NCBI RefSeq assembly: GCF_900168325.1
Contig: NZ_FVZE01000002.1
Location: forward strand, 843,067 to 907,066
DNA: 64,000 nucleotides
Reading direction: 5' to 3'
From: Novosphingobium mathurense
GTDB taxonomy: Bacteria > Pseudomonadota > Alphaproteobacteria > Sphingomonadales > Sphingomonadaceae
Of this stretch, positions 48,402-57,352 are shown in pieces. Made by a program: the position numbers and the translations under genes. The stretch's first letter is position 1. Every line of letters begins with the position of its first letter. The notes under the pieces are model-generated. The model did not search any database. It had not been told where the DNA came from and saw only the letters and a list, made by a program, of their open reading frames with translations.

Positions 48402-50741
48402 TCAGAAGTTGTAGCCGAAACGCAGGCCGACCGTCCTGGTCGAGTCCAGGCCCCAGCGCTGCGTGTAGCTCAGCATGGGGCTCGGCTGGGCGCTGCTGTC
48501 ACCCGATTCGATCTGGATGGCGAGCGGGTAGACCTTGTTCGTGCAGTTCTTGCAGAACACCGACAGGTTCCAGGCGTCGCCGCGAAGGCCGATGCTGCCG
48601 TTCAGGACGTCGATCGCACCGATCTGCGAATCCGGCGCATGATTGATGACCGTCTCGACCTTCGAGCGATGGTAGAGGTCGGCATTCAGCAGCAGGCTCA
48701 GGCCGTTGTCGTTCAGCGGCAGCTCGTAAGCGGCGCCGATCGTCCCGGTGAACTTGGGGGCATATGCAAGGCGGTATCCCGAAGCGTCGAAAGTACCCGC
48801 AGTCCCGCATCCCTGGCCCGGGTAGCACTGTGCAGCCGAGTAGGTGTCAAACTTGGTATCGGCATAGGCACCGGTCGCCGACAGCGTCAGGCCATGGGCC
48901 GGACGGACGGTGACCGAAGCTTCGGCGCCCTTGCTCTTCACCTTGGCAGCATTGCCGATCACGAAGGTCCGCAGATCTGTATCGAACGACTGGATCTGGA
49001 AGTTGTCGAAGATGGTGTGGAACACCGAGGCGTTGATCGTGACCATGCGGCCCAGCAGGCTCGACTTGACACCCGCCTCGAAATTCTTGGTGGTTTCGGG
49101 GTAGATGGCGAGGTTGGCATCGAGGGATGCGCCGGTGTCGTTCATGCCCGGGCCCTTGTAGCCACGGCCGTAAGAGACATAGAACATCACGTCGTTCGAA
49201 GGCTTGAACTGGCCGCCGAACTTCCAGCTGAACTCGTCGTTGCTGAAGCTCTGCTTGAACGTCCCGTTGGGAACGCCGAGCGTCAGGAAGTATGCACCGG
49301 TGTTCTGGACGAGGTCGATCGAGACCTTGTCATGCGTGAAGCGGCCGCCGGCAAAGACGTTGAACATGTCGTTGAAGGCATAGGTCAGCTGACCGAACGC
49401 AGCGTAGCTTTCGTTCTTGCTGGTATAGTCCTTGTCGGTGCCCAGGAAGTAGTCGTTGGTCGGCGCACAGGTCGACGGAGCGTTGGCCCCCACGCAGAAC
49501 GCGTTGCCCAGAAGCGGATCCGTGAAGTAATTGTTCCCGGCGATCTGGCTGACCTGATCGAGCTTCGAGTGATAGTAGTAGAGGCCGACCTGGCCGGTGA
49601 GCGGACCCGTCGACGGAAGGGCAAGGCGCAGTTCTTCGCTGAACTGGTCGAAGCGCGAGCTGGTGCTGTTGATGTTCGCACCGTTCTGGCCGGTCGAGTC
49701 AGCGTCGATCTGCTGGTTGAGCGAGTAGAACTTCCAGGCGAAGATGTTCGACAGGGTCCAGCCGCTGTCGAGTTCATAATCGAGGTTGAGCTGTGCGCCA
49801 CCGGTCTTGAGGTCGCGATACTGCGCGCCGTCGCTTCCCGCATAGAAGTTGCGATCGCCCGGCGTTACGCCATCGCCCGCAACCGGGCCCGTATTGATGC
49901 TGCCATCGGCGAGCTGCCGATAGGTGACGTCGAAGATCGTGCCGATGCCGTGCGTCTCGTAGTATTCGCCGATGGCGTAGACGGTCAGCTGGTCGGTAGC
50001 TTCCAGCAGGTACTTGCCGCGCAGGCCGTACTGGCGGAAGTTGTTGTCCTGACGGCCGGTCGCATTCTCGCGATTGTAATGCGTGATCGGCTGCTGGTAC
50101 TTGTAGACGCCGCTGACGCGCAGGGCAGAATTGTCGGTGACGGGCACGTTGACCGTGGAGTCGACCTGGACGCCGTCCGCGTTGTTGCCGGGCAGTGCGT
50201 TCGACGTGGCCTGTGCATTGAAATTGGCGCCGTAGTGTCCGATCTCCGGACGCTCGGTCGTGATGTTGACGAGGCCGGCCGATGCGTTCTTGCCGAACAG
50301 CAGGCCTTGCGGGCCGTTCAGGACTTCCACGCGTGCCACGTCGAGGAACGGGTTTCCGTTCAGCATGCTGCTGCCCAGAGTGACGCCATCGACCGCGGTC
50401 GCAACGCTCGATTCGATCGTGCTGGCGAAGGACTGCGTGCCGATGCCGCGGATCGAGTAGTTGTTGTCGCGCTGGACCTGGAGGCTGGGCGCGATGAGGC
50501 CGAGCTGACGCTGGTCGGTAATGCCGCGGTCACGCAGCGTGTCGCCGCTCAGGGCCTGGACGCTGAGGGGGACGTCGAGCAGGCGCTGGGACTGACGCTG
50601 TGCCGTAACGACGATGTCGTTGCCGGTCGTTTCCTCGGACTGGGGGGCGTCTTGCGCCGTGTCGGCATCCTGCGCGAAGACCGGATTTCCGGACAGGACG
50701 GTCCCGGCGAGGATGGCGCAAACAAACTGCAGTTTCTTCAA
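48402..50741 (-). CDS. TonB-dependent outer-membrane receptor
   Basis: 779 residues. Signal peptide (FVCAILAGTVLSGNPVFA), TonB-box region with DIVVTAQRQSQRLLDVPLS, plug domain to about residue 165 (RVEVLNGPQGLLFGKNASAG), then a 22-strand barrel ending GLRFGYNF. The repertoire of such receptors in sphingomonads serves aromatic and lignin oligomer uptake as well as iron siderophores; this one is not beside an iron or catabolic gene but is divergent from a TetR regulator, so it may respond to a substrate sensed by TetR. No specific ligand can be read from sequence. Confidence 0.92.
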   Translation of the reverse strand: MKKLQFVCAILAGTVLSGNPVFAQDADTAQDAPQSEETTGNDIVVTAQRQSQRLLDVPLSVQALSGDTLRDRGITDQRQLGLIAPSLQVQRDNNYSIRGIGTQSFASTIESSVATAVDGVTLGSSMLNGNPFLDVARVEVLNGPQGLLFGKNASAGLVNITTERPEIGHYGANFNAQATSNALPGNNADGVQVDSTVNVPVTDNSALRVSGVYKYQQPITHYNRENATGRQDNNFRQYGLRGKYLLEATDQLTVYAIGEYYETHGIGTIFDVTYRQLADGSINTGPVAGDGVTPGDRNFYAGSDGAQYRDLKTGGAQLNLDYELDSGWTLSNIFAWKFYSLNQQIDADSTGQNGANINSTSSRFDQFSEELRLALPSTGPLTGQVGLYYYHSKLDQVSQIAGNNYFTDPLLGNAFCVGANAPSTCAPTNDYFLGTDKDYTSKNESYAAFGQLTYAFNDMFNVFAGGRFTHDKVSIDLVQNTGAYFLTLGVPNGTFKQSFSNDEFSWKFGGQFKPSNDVMFYVSYGRGYKGPGMNDTGASLDANLAIYPETTKNFEAGVKSSLLGRMVTINASVFHTIFDNFQIQSFDTDLRTFVIGNAAKVKSKGAEASVTVRPAHGLTLSATGAYADTKFDTYSAAQCYPGQGCGTAGTFDASGYRLAYAPKFTGTIGAAYELPLNDNGLSLLLNADLYHRSKVETVINHAPDSQIGAIDVLNGSIGLRGDAWNLSVFCKNCTNKVYPLAIQIESGDSSAQPSPMLSYTQRWGLDSTRTVGLRFGYNF

Positions 50742-50955
50742 GTTTTTATTCCTCCCGAATAGGGTGTCGACGGTTGGTGATCACACCATGAACCGCGTTC
50801 GCTCTTGCGAGCCGACGATGAGCTCCAGCGCTCGCTACCGCTCGAGGCGGCACGATCTTTTGAGAACCCGAACTTCATGTGGAAATTTGCGCGGCGGTAA
50901 GCCTGCGCGGTGACTTCTCTCCTACGAGCATCCCGCTTTGCTGAAACGCGGTGAT

Positions 50956-50993
50956 CAATCTAATCGCTGATTGATTGAGCGCCGATTAGATTG
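50956..50993. promoter_or_regulatory. Large palindromic operator, TonB receptor / TetR
   Basis: CAATCTAATCG (50956-50966), 16 bases, CGATTAGATTG (50983-50993): perfect 11-bp arms, plus inner CGCT/AGCG pairing in the spacer. It lies between the leftward receptor and the rightward TetR gene in a 303-base gap, where a TetR dimer would repress both promoters. Confidence 0.75.
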
Positions 50994-51044
50994 GCGCCGG
51001 GTCACTTGTCAAGCGCCTCATCAGGCTTCAAGGAGTGCGAAATC

Positions 51045-51662
51045 ATGACGGGGGACAGGGTGGCGGATCCGAACAGAAGCTATCATCGGGACGACTTGCG
51101 GACTCAACTGGTTGAGGCGGCAGCCGATTATGTCGAGCACCACGGGCACGAGGACTTGTCGGTCCGAAAGCTGGCCCAGGTGGTCGGTGTATCGCCGGGC
51201 GCGCCCTATCATCATTTTCCCGACCGCCGCTCTCTGCTGATTGCTGTTGCGCTGACCGGCTACGACAGGTTGCTGGGGACGCATCGTGGGGAAACCTCGG
51301 CATCGCCGGAAGATGGGTTGATGGACTTGAGCCGGCATTTCATTGCCTTCGCGGAAGAAAATCCCCGCATCTTCTCGCTGATGTACGAGAGCGAACTGAC
51401 CCGTCCATTTCTTGAGCCGGCGATTGCGAAAGCCCAAAGCGAGGGCTTTGCAATCCTGCGTGCTGCGGTCAGGTCGGTCGGTGAGCAGATTCCCGACGAG
51501 GCGCTGGGGTTCCGCGTGGCCGCGTACTGGTCCCTGCTTTACGGCTTCACGCTACTGCGCAGCAACAGGATGCTCCAGCGGGACCACGAAATCGGGGAGC
51601 CGGAAGGGACCGAAGTCGTCGATGCCGTGCTTCGCCAGGCCATCAGGTTGGTAAAAGACTGA
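51045..51662 (+). CDS. TetR/AcrR-family transcriptional regulator
   Basis: 205 residues. The HTH is in LRTQLVEAAADYVEHHGHEDLSVRKLAQVVGVSPGAPYHHF, read as positions ~16-58; the C-terminal helical domain (about 80-205) has the ENPRIFSLMYESE stretch of the WHG-type ligand domain. The ATG at 51045 is the start after AAGGAG. It converges with the DUF177 gene and is divergent from the TonB receptor; a large palindrome in between is the likely operator. The ligand is unknown. Confidence 0.88.
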   Translation: MTGDRVADPNRSYHRDDLRTQLVEAAADYVEHHGHEDLSVRKLAQVVGVSPGAPYHHFPDRRSLLIAVALTGYDRLLGTHRGETSASPEDGLMDLSRHFIAFAEENPRIFSLMYESELTRPFLEPAIAKAQSEGFAILRAAVRSVGEQIPDEALGFRVAAYWSLLYGFTLLRSNRMLQRDHEIGEPEGTEVVDAVLRQAIRLVKD

Positions 51663-51692
51663 GCGTTTTCCCGGCGCGCCTTGCTTTGCCCG

Positions 51693-52211
51693 TCAGTTCT
51701 TCAGGTCGAGGCCCTTGAGTGCCGCGAAGGGCCCCTGATCCTCGGGTGAGCCGATGCCGGCGGCCTTGCGGGCGGCGTCTGCTTGGGGGCCGGTCAGAAA
51801 CGGATCGATGGCGAGGGCGAGGCTTTGCGCCACGGCTTCGCCAAGGTCGATGTGCGTTCCGGAATACTCGATCTCATCGCAGTCGTCGGCGTCGAGCTCG
51901 ATTTCCTCGTCGGGATTGTAGTCCGTGGCCTGCGGGACGAATCGGAAGAACAGTGGTTCCTCGGCCTCGACAGGGATGTCCTCGGCCGAAACGGCACAGG
52001 ACTGGACGAAGCTGGCCCTGAGCGTGCCCCGCGCTTCGGCATCGCGTTCGCCCGAGCGGTTGAGCATGAGATCGGCTTCGAGATTCGAAATCCGCACCAG
52101 CCCGAAGCGCTTCGCCAGCGCGGCGCGCTCGGCCTCGTTGGCCTCGACGTGGACAGCCTTGCCTTCTGCCTGGCGAATGTCGATCTCGCGGGAGAATTCG
52201 TTGTGCGTCAT
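51693..52211 (-). CDS. DUF177 / YceD-family protein
   Basis: 172 residues. YceD-type (DUF177) proteins accompany rpmF in many bacteria and affect 23S rRNA accumulation; the conserved block here is VRISNLEADLMLNRSGERDAEARGTLRASFVQSC with a Cys, and the acidic DEEIELDADDCDEIEYSGTHIDLGEAVAQSLALA. No rpmF is adjacent. Start: ATG at 52211, which overlaps the CBP3-type gene stop (ATGA). Confidence 0.85.
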   Translation of the reverse strand: MTHNEFSREIDIRQAEGKAVHVEANEAERAALAKRFGLVRISNLEADLMLNRSGERDAEARGTLRASFVQSCAVSAEDIPVEAEEPLFFRFVPQATDYNPDEEIELDADDCDEIEYSGTHIDLGEAVAQSLALAIDPFLTGPQADAARKAAGIGSPEDQGPFAALKGLDLKN

Positions 52212-52762
52212 CGCGCAATCCTTGCGGCCATGAGGTCCTCGTCGGAAATGGCGTCGAGCTGCGCAGCGAGGGCCTGCAGGCGGGTGGCCAGCGCTTCGGT
52301 ATCCGCGCCTTCGATCAGCGTCACGTTGCGCTCCAGCACGGGGACGAGCGCGGCCTTGACCTGCGTATCGTCGCCGGCGGCGAAGGCTTCGCGAAGCGCG
52401 CCCAGGCGACCGCCGAACACGCTCATCAGCTTGCCCATGCGCTTGCCCACGACAAGATCGCCGACTCCGGACTGGCGCAGCTGGCCGTCCATGTCGTCGA
52501 CGAAAAGTTCGGTCAGCCGCACCGAAGGTTCGATCAGGGTCTTGTCCCGTTCCATGCGCAGCATGACCAGCGAGGTCACCAGCGTTACCGCATCGAAGCG
52601 ACCGGGAACGGTGTCGGCAACGCCGCACTGTGCGTACCATTCCTTCTCGCGCGCGATCTCCACCGTGCGATGCCAAAGGGGGCGGACTGCCTTGCGGCTG
52701 TCGGAGCCCTTGCCGAGAATGCGTGAGAGGAGGGACACGTGGGTAACTGGCCTTTCGTTCAT
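52208..52762 (-). CDS. Ubiquinol-cytochrome c chaperone family (CBP3-like)
   Basis: 184 residues. AREKEWYAQCGVADTVPGRFDAVTLVTSLVMLRMERD and RLTELFVDDMDGQLRQSGVGDLVVGKRMGKLM are the family's conserved helices. CBP3 helps assemble cytochrome b of complex III. ATG at 52762 is preferred over the TTG two codons earlier. It and DUF177 form a two-gene leftward operon, divergent from the OmlA lipoprotein. Confidence 0.86.
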   Translation of the reverse strand: MNERPVTHVSLLSRILGKGSDSRKAVRPLWHRTVEIAREKEWYAQCGVADTVPGRFDAVTLVTSLVMLRMERDKTLIEPSVRLTELFVDDMDGQLRQSGVGDLVVGKRMGKLMSVFGGRLGALREAFAAGDDTQVKAALVPVLERNVTLIEGADTEALATRLQALAAQLDAISDEDLMAARIAR

Positions 52763-52908
52763 CGGCAATTCAACGCAGCTGCCCCAACGCCCATTGCACG
52801 AGGCGATGGAGGGCCTTAAGGCTCGATGCCGTTAATCCGGCCGATATATGGGCGGGGCGCCTGCTGGCAATGCCTGGCATGGACGAACCGGACGATTGGA
52901 GTGTGAAA

Positions 52909-53403
52909 ATGCGCAGTTTTGGTCCCAAGATCGCAGCGGCAGGCCTGGTGATGGCCCTGGCTGCACTGGCGGGCGGATGCACTTCGATCCGGGATCATCG
53001 CGGCTACATCGTCGATCAGACACTGGTCGATTCGGTCCAGCCGGGCGTCGACAATCGCCTGTCGGTGGAAAAGACGCTCGGTCGCCCGACTTTCGTCAGC
53101 CAGTTCGGCGAAAAGGACTGGTTCTACGTTTCGCAGTTTGTGAAGACGCCGCCCTTCGGTCGTCCGCGCACCAGCGAGCAGACGGTTCTGCGTGTCCGCT
53201 TCGATCCCAAGGGCAATGTTGTCGCGGTCGATCGCCGCGGCATGGAGCAGGTCGCCCGCATCAGCCCGAATGGCGACAAGACCCCGACGCTGGGCCGCCA
53301 TCGCGGTCTGCTCGAAGACCTGTTCGGCAACATCGGCGCCGTGGGTGCCGGCGGCATGGGCGGCCAGGGCGGTCCGAGCGGACCCGGTCCGAACGGCAGC
53401 TGA
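52909..53403 (+). CDS. SmpA/OmlA (BamE-like) outer-membrane lipoprotein
   Basis: 164 residues. A lipoprotein signal ends LAGGC; the BamE-like domain follows with DNRLSVEKTLGRPTFVSQFG and WFYVSQFV, then a Gly/Pro-rich tail (GMGGQGGPSGPGPNGS). In the BAM complex this protein supports beta-barrel assembly. The ATG at 52909 follows GGAG by 7 bases; an earlier frame start would add non-family residues. hslV follows 78 bases later. Confidence 0.85.
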   Translation: MRSFGPKIAAAGLVMALAALAGGCTSIRDHRGYIVDQTLVDSVQPGVDNRLSVEKTLGRPTFVSQFGEKDWFYVSQFVKTPPFGRPRTSEQTVLRVRFDPKGNVVAVDRRGMEQVARISPNGDKTPTLGRHRGLLEDLFGNIGAVGAGGMGGQGGPSGPGPNGS

Positions 53404-53481
53404 GCGCATTTCTTTTTTGCGTTTGCGGACAGCTCGGTCCCAGCCGCTTGAACCTTGCGGCTCGGGGCATATATCCCCGGC

Positions 53482-54042
53482 ATGGATAGCAATGGGGCGA
53501 GCCACGGCCTGATCCAGTGGCACGGTACGACGATCGTCGGCGTCAAGAAGGGCGGCAAGACCGTCATTGCCGGCGACGGCCAGGTTTCCATGGGCAATAC
53601 CGTGATGAAGCCGAACGCGCGCAAGGTGCGCCGGATCGGTGAAGGCGGGAAGGTCATTGCCGGCTTCGCGGGTGCGACGGCCGATGCCTTCACCCTGTTC
53701 GAACGCCTGGAGCGCAAGCTGGAGCAATATCGCGGCCAGCTCATGCGCGCGGCGGTGGAACTGGCCAAGGACTGGCGCACCGACAAGTACCTGCGCAACC
53801 TCGAAGCGTTGATGATCGTGGCCGATGCGGACACCATGCTGGTGCTGACCGGCAACGGCGATGTGCTTGAGCCCGAGGGCGGAATCACCGCGATCGGATC
53901 GGGCGGCAACTATGCGCTGGCCGCAGCCCGCGCGCTCGATCCTTACGAAGATGACGCCGAGGCCATGGCCCGCCGCGCGATGCAGGTCGCGGCCGAAATC
54001 TGCGTCTTCACAAATGACCGCGTGACGGTCGAGACCATCTGA
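53482..54042 (+). CDS. hslV: HslV, ATP-dependent protease proteolytic subunit
   Basis: 186 residues with a 15-residue propeptide; the active Thr is Thr16 in HGTTIVGV, exposed after self-cleavage. [21 protein letters not shown] and [14 protein letters not shown] are conserved. It forms a double hexamer that HslU unfolds protein into. ATG at 53482; the next gene is hslU 14 bases on, so both are one operon. Confidence 0.96.
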   Translation: MDSNGASHGLIQWHGTTIVGVKKGGKTVIAGDGQVSMGNTVMKPNARKVRRIGEGGKVIAGFAGATADAFTLFERLERKLEQYRGQLMRAAVELAKDWRTDKYLRNLEALMIVADADTMLVLTGNGDVLEPEGGITAIGSGGNYALAAARALDPYEDDAEAMARRAMQVAAEICVFTNDRVTVETI

Positions 54043-54056
54043 GATTCCGGGGAAGC

Positions 54057-55358
54057 ATGAAAGACAACCTCACTCCCAAGGCCATCGTTCGCGCTCTCGA
54101 TGAACACATCATCGGTCAGAAGGAAGCGAAGAAGGCCGTCGCCGTTGCCCTGCGCAACCGCTGGCGCCGCCAGCGCCTTCCCGTCGACCTGCGCGACGAG
54201 GTGACGCCCAAGAACATCCTGATGATCGGCCCAACCGGCTGCGGCAAGACCGAGATCAGCCGCCGCCTCGCCAAGCTGGCGGAGGCGCCGTTCGTGAAGG
54301 TCGAGGCGACCAAGTTCACCGAAGTCGGTTATGTCGGCCGTGACGTCGAGCAGATCGCGCGCGACCTCGTCGAGGAAGCGATCCGCCTGGAGAAGGACCG
54401 TCGCCGGGAATCCGTTCGCGAGGCGGCATCGAAGGCCGCGATGGATCGCCTGCTCAATGCACTTGTGGGCGAGGGGGCATCAGAAGCGACCCGCGCCGCA
54501 TTCCACCAGCGCATCACCGAGAACGCGATGAATGAAACCGAAGTCGAGATCGAGGTCGAGGACAGCCCCTCCGCCCCGATGGAGATTCCGGGCATGGGCG
54601 GCTCGGTCGGGATGATCAACCTGTCCGACATCATGGGCAAGGCATTCGGCCAGAACCAGCTCAAGCGTCGGCGGATGAAGGTGCCCGAAGCCTGGGACAA
54701 GCTGGTCGACGAAGAATCCGAAAAGCGCATGGACCAGGACGACGTGGCCCGCACGGCGCTGGCCAATGCGGAGACCAACGGCATCGTCTTCATCGACGAG
54801 ATCGACAAGATCGCCGTGTCCGACGTGCGCGGCGGCTCCGTCTCGCGCGAGGGCGTGCAGCGCGACCTGTTGCCGCTGATCGAGGGCACGACCGTTGCCA
54901 CCAAGTACGGTCCGATGAAGACCGACCATGTCCTGTTCATCGCCTCGGGCGCCTTTCACGTCGCCAAGCCGAGCGACATGCTGCCCGAACTGCAGGGCCG
55001 CCTGCCGATTCGCGTCGAACTGAAGGCGCTGACGGAGGAAGATTTCGTGCGTATTCTTTCGGAAACGCGCGCCAATCTCGTTGAACAGTACAGCGCCTTG
55101 CTCGGCACCGAAGACGTCAAGGTCCACGTGACGGCCGATGCGGTTCAGGAAGTGGCGAAGATCGCCGCGCAGGTGAACGAAAGTGTCGAGAACATCGGTG
55201 CCCGCCGCCTGCAGACAGTGATGGAAAAGCTGCTCGAGGAACTGAGCTTCGAAGCCGAGGACCGTACCGGTGAAACGGTGACCATCGACCGGGCTTACGT
55301 GCGCGACAAGCTGGAAGGTCTTGCGGGCAACGCGGACCTGTCCAAGTACATTCTCTGA
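54057..55358 (+). CDS. hslU: HslU, AAA+ unfoldase
   Basis: 433 residues. Walker [12 protein letters not shown] (~60), Walker [12 protein letters not shown], and the intermediate domain between ([20 protein letters not shown] to EVEDSP). Sensor and C-terminal region [22 protein letters not shown]; the C-terminal tip that docks into HslV is LSKYIL. Complete, standard length. Confidence 0.97.
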   Translation: MKDNLTPKAIVRALDEHIIGQKEAKKAVAVALRNRWRRQRLPVDLRDEVTPKNILMIGPTGCGKTEISRRLAKLAEAPFVKVEATKFTEVGYVGRDVEQIARDLVEEAIRLEKDRRRESVREAASKAAMDRLLNALVGEGASEATRAAFHQRITENAMNETEVEIEVEDSPSAPMEIPGMGGSVGMINLSDIMGKAFGQNQLKRRRMKVPEAWDKLVDEESEKRMDQDDVARTALANAETNGIVFIDEIDKIAVSDVRGGSVSREGVQRDLLPLIEGTTVATKYGPMKTDHVLFIASGAFHVAKPSDMLPELQGRLPIRVELKALTEEDFVRILSETRANLVEQYSALLGTEDVKVHVTADAVQEVAKIAAQVNESVENIGARRLQTVMEKLLEELSFEAEDRTGETVTIDRAYVRDKLEGLAGNADLSKYIL

Positions 55359-55372
55359 GGAGAGGCCAAACC

Positions 55373-55573
55373 ATGTACCAGACGCCCGAAGACCGCCCGA
55401 TCTATCGCCTGCTTACCGGCAAGGACGACCGTGCCTTTTGCGAGCGCGTGTCCGAGGCGCTGGCGCAGGGATGGCGCCTTTACGGTTCGCCCACGATTTC
55501 GTGGGATACGGCCGAGAACTGCATGAAGGCGGCGCAGGCGGTGGTCTGGCACGAGGCCGACGTCGTCAAATAA
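55373..55573 (+). CDS. DUF1737 small protein
   Basis: 66 residues: YRLLTGKDDRAFCERVSEALAQGWRLYGSP. The DUF1737 family is small and of unknown function. It lies 14 bases after hslU, so probably the last gene of the hslVU operon; a strong terminator follows. Confidence 0.85.
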   Translation: MYQTPEDRPIYRLLTGKDDRAFCERVSEALAQGWRLYGSPTISWDTAENCMKAAQAVVWHEADVVK

Positions 55574-55592
55574 AGGTTCGTAAAGGTCGGAG

Positions 55593-55634
55593 AGGGCCCC
55601 TGTCGCATGGTGCGGCGGGGGCCCTTTCGTTTTG
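55593..55634. terminator. Terminator between convergent hslVU and SulP genes
   Basis: AGGGCCCC (55593-55600) and GGGGCCCT (55618-55625), with inner GTCGC/GCGGC pairing, followed by TTCGTTTT. It can serve the rightward operon and lies immediately before the SulP stop. Confidence 0.75.
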
Positions 55635-57119
55635 TCAGTGCGGGACGGTGCCGAGTTCGAAGCCGGTCTTGTCGTGCAGGCCGAACTTGTCGACGATGTC
55701 CCTGCTCGCTTCGTTGTATCCGATCACCTTCACGCTGGCGCCGCCCTGGTCCAGCTTGCCGACGATCTTGTCGAGCGCGCCGACCGAGGAGATGTCCCAC
55801 AGGTGGGCGTGGGTCATGTCGATGACCACGTTGGGCGCGGTTTCCTGGCCGGCCTGCATCTGCTCGACGAAGCGATGCACCGAGGCGAAGAAGATCTCGC
55901 CCGAGACGCGGTAAGTGGCGGTGTCGCCTTCCTGGGTCCGTTCGACGCGGAACAGGCGCTGGACCTTCTGCGCAAAGAAGATGCCGGACAGCAGCACGCC
56001 GGCGATCACGCCCTTCGAGAGGTCGTGGGTGGAGACGACGGTCACGACGGTCGTGAGCATGACCACCGAGCTTTGCCACGGGTGGCGGCGAAGGTTCGGG
56101 ATCGAGTTCCACGAGAACGTGCCGATCGAGACCATGATCATTACCGCGACGAGGGCGGGCATCGGCACCCGGCCAACCCACGGTCCGAGCACCGCCAGCA
56201 GGATGAACAGGAAGAAGCCGGCGACGAAAGTCGACAGGCGGCCGCGGCCGCCGGAGGTTACGTTGATCACCGACTGGCCGATCATCGCGCAGCCGCCCAT
56301 GCCGCCGAACAGGGCAGCGACGATGTTGGCGATGCCCTGGCCGCGGCATTCATAGCGCTTGTACGAATCGGTGTCGGTCATGTCGTCGACGATCTGCGCG
56401 GTCAGCAGCGATTCGAGCAGGCCGACGGCCGCCATGGCGAGCGCGGTAGGCGCTACGATCTGGAGAGTTTCCAGCGTGAGCGGCACTTGCGGCAGGCCGA
56501 ACGAGGGCAGGCCGGAGGGCAGTTCGCCCATGTCGCCCACGGTGTGAACGGGCAGGCCCATCGAAATCGAGATCGCCGAGAGGACCAGGATCGAGATCAG
56601 CGGTGAAGGAACGGCCTTGGTCAGGCGCGGCAGCGTGTAGATCATCGCGAGCCCGGCAATGACCATCGCATAAGTGTGCCAGGTCACGTTCATCAGCTGC
56701 GGCAGCTGCGCCATGAAGATCAGGATGGCGAGCGAGTTCACGAAACCGGTGATGACCGAGCGCGAGACGAACTGCATCACCAGATTGAGCCGCAGCAGGC
56801 CGGCAATGATCTGGAACACGCCCATGAGGATCGTCGCCGCGAAGAGATATTCCACGCCATGTTCGCGAACCAGCGGCCCCACGAGGACCGCGACTGCCGC
56901 AGTCGCGGCCGAGATCATGCCCGGACGCCCGCCGGTGAACGAGATCACGATGGCGATCGCCACCGAGGCCCAGAGGCCTACAGCCGGATCGACCCCGGCG
57001 ATGATCGAGAAGCCGATAGCTTCGGGAATGAGCGCGAGTCCGACGACGAGGCCGGCAAGCACGTCGGCCCGGATGTTGCCGAGCCAGTCCTGGCGAAATC
57101 GGGAAAGGGTATCAGTCAT
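55635..57119 (-). CDS. SulP-family anion permease
   Basis: 494 residues. About 10-14 membrane helices (1-370) with FTGGRPGMISAATAAVAVLVG and the conserved Pro/Gly-rich segment VGPLVREHGVEYLFAATILMG; a C-terminal STAS domain (~375-494) ends the protein. SulP members carry sulfate, bicarbonate or other anions, often proton- or sodium-coupled; the substrate is not readable. The gene is monocistronic, 233 bases beyond the next gene upstream. Confidence 0.88.
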   Translation of the reverse strand: MTDTLSRFRQDWLGNIRADVLAGLVVGLALIPEAIGFSIIAGVDPAVGLWASVAIAIVISFTGGRPGMISAATAAVAVLVGPLVREHGVEYLFAATILMGVFQIIAGLLRLNLVMQFVSRSVITGFVNSLAILIFMAQLPQLMNVTWHTYAMVIAGLAMIYTLPRLTKAVPSPLISILVLSAISISMGLPVHTVGDMGELPSGLPSFGLPQVPLTLETLQIVAPTALAMAAVGLLESLLTAQIVDDMTDTDSYKRYECRGQGIANIVAALFGGMGGCAMIGQSVINVTSGGRGRLSTFVAGFFLFILLAVLGPWVGRVPMPALVAVMIMVSIGTFSWNSIPNLRRHPWQSSVVMLTTVVTVVSTHDLSKGVIAGVLLSGIFFAQKVQRLFRVERTQEGDTATYRVSGEIFFASVHRFVEQMQAGQETAPNVVIDMTHAHLWDISSVGALDKIVGKLDQGGASVKVIGYNEASRDIVDKFGLHDKTGFELGTVPH

Positions 57120-57352
57120 GCAAAGTCCGCATCATGCACATGTCCGCGACCCGCGAAGCACGCGGGCGTGCCAGTGAACATGTATGATGTTGCCCGGCGG
57201 ATCGGCGGCCGGGATAGCCACCCGGAATTGCACCGGGTCCAAGCGAGTGGCGCGGCTTTTGCCGTGTTGCGAGTGCGAATGCAACCCGTCGCGGCTCGGA
57301 GGCGGTCGGGCGCAGGCCGCCTCGAGGGCGGATCGCGGTCCCGGCCCGAGCC

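Noticed and set aside
48639..50762. 707-codon frame antisense to the TonB receptor
   Set aside because: The sense strand encodes a complete receptor with signal peptide, plug and barrel; the antisense protein has none.
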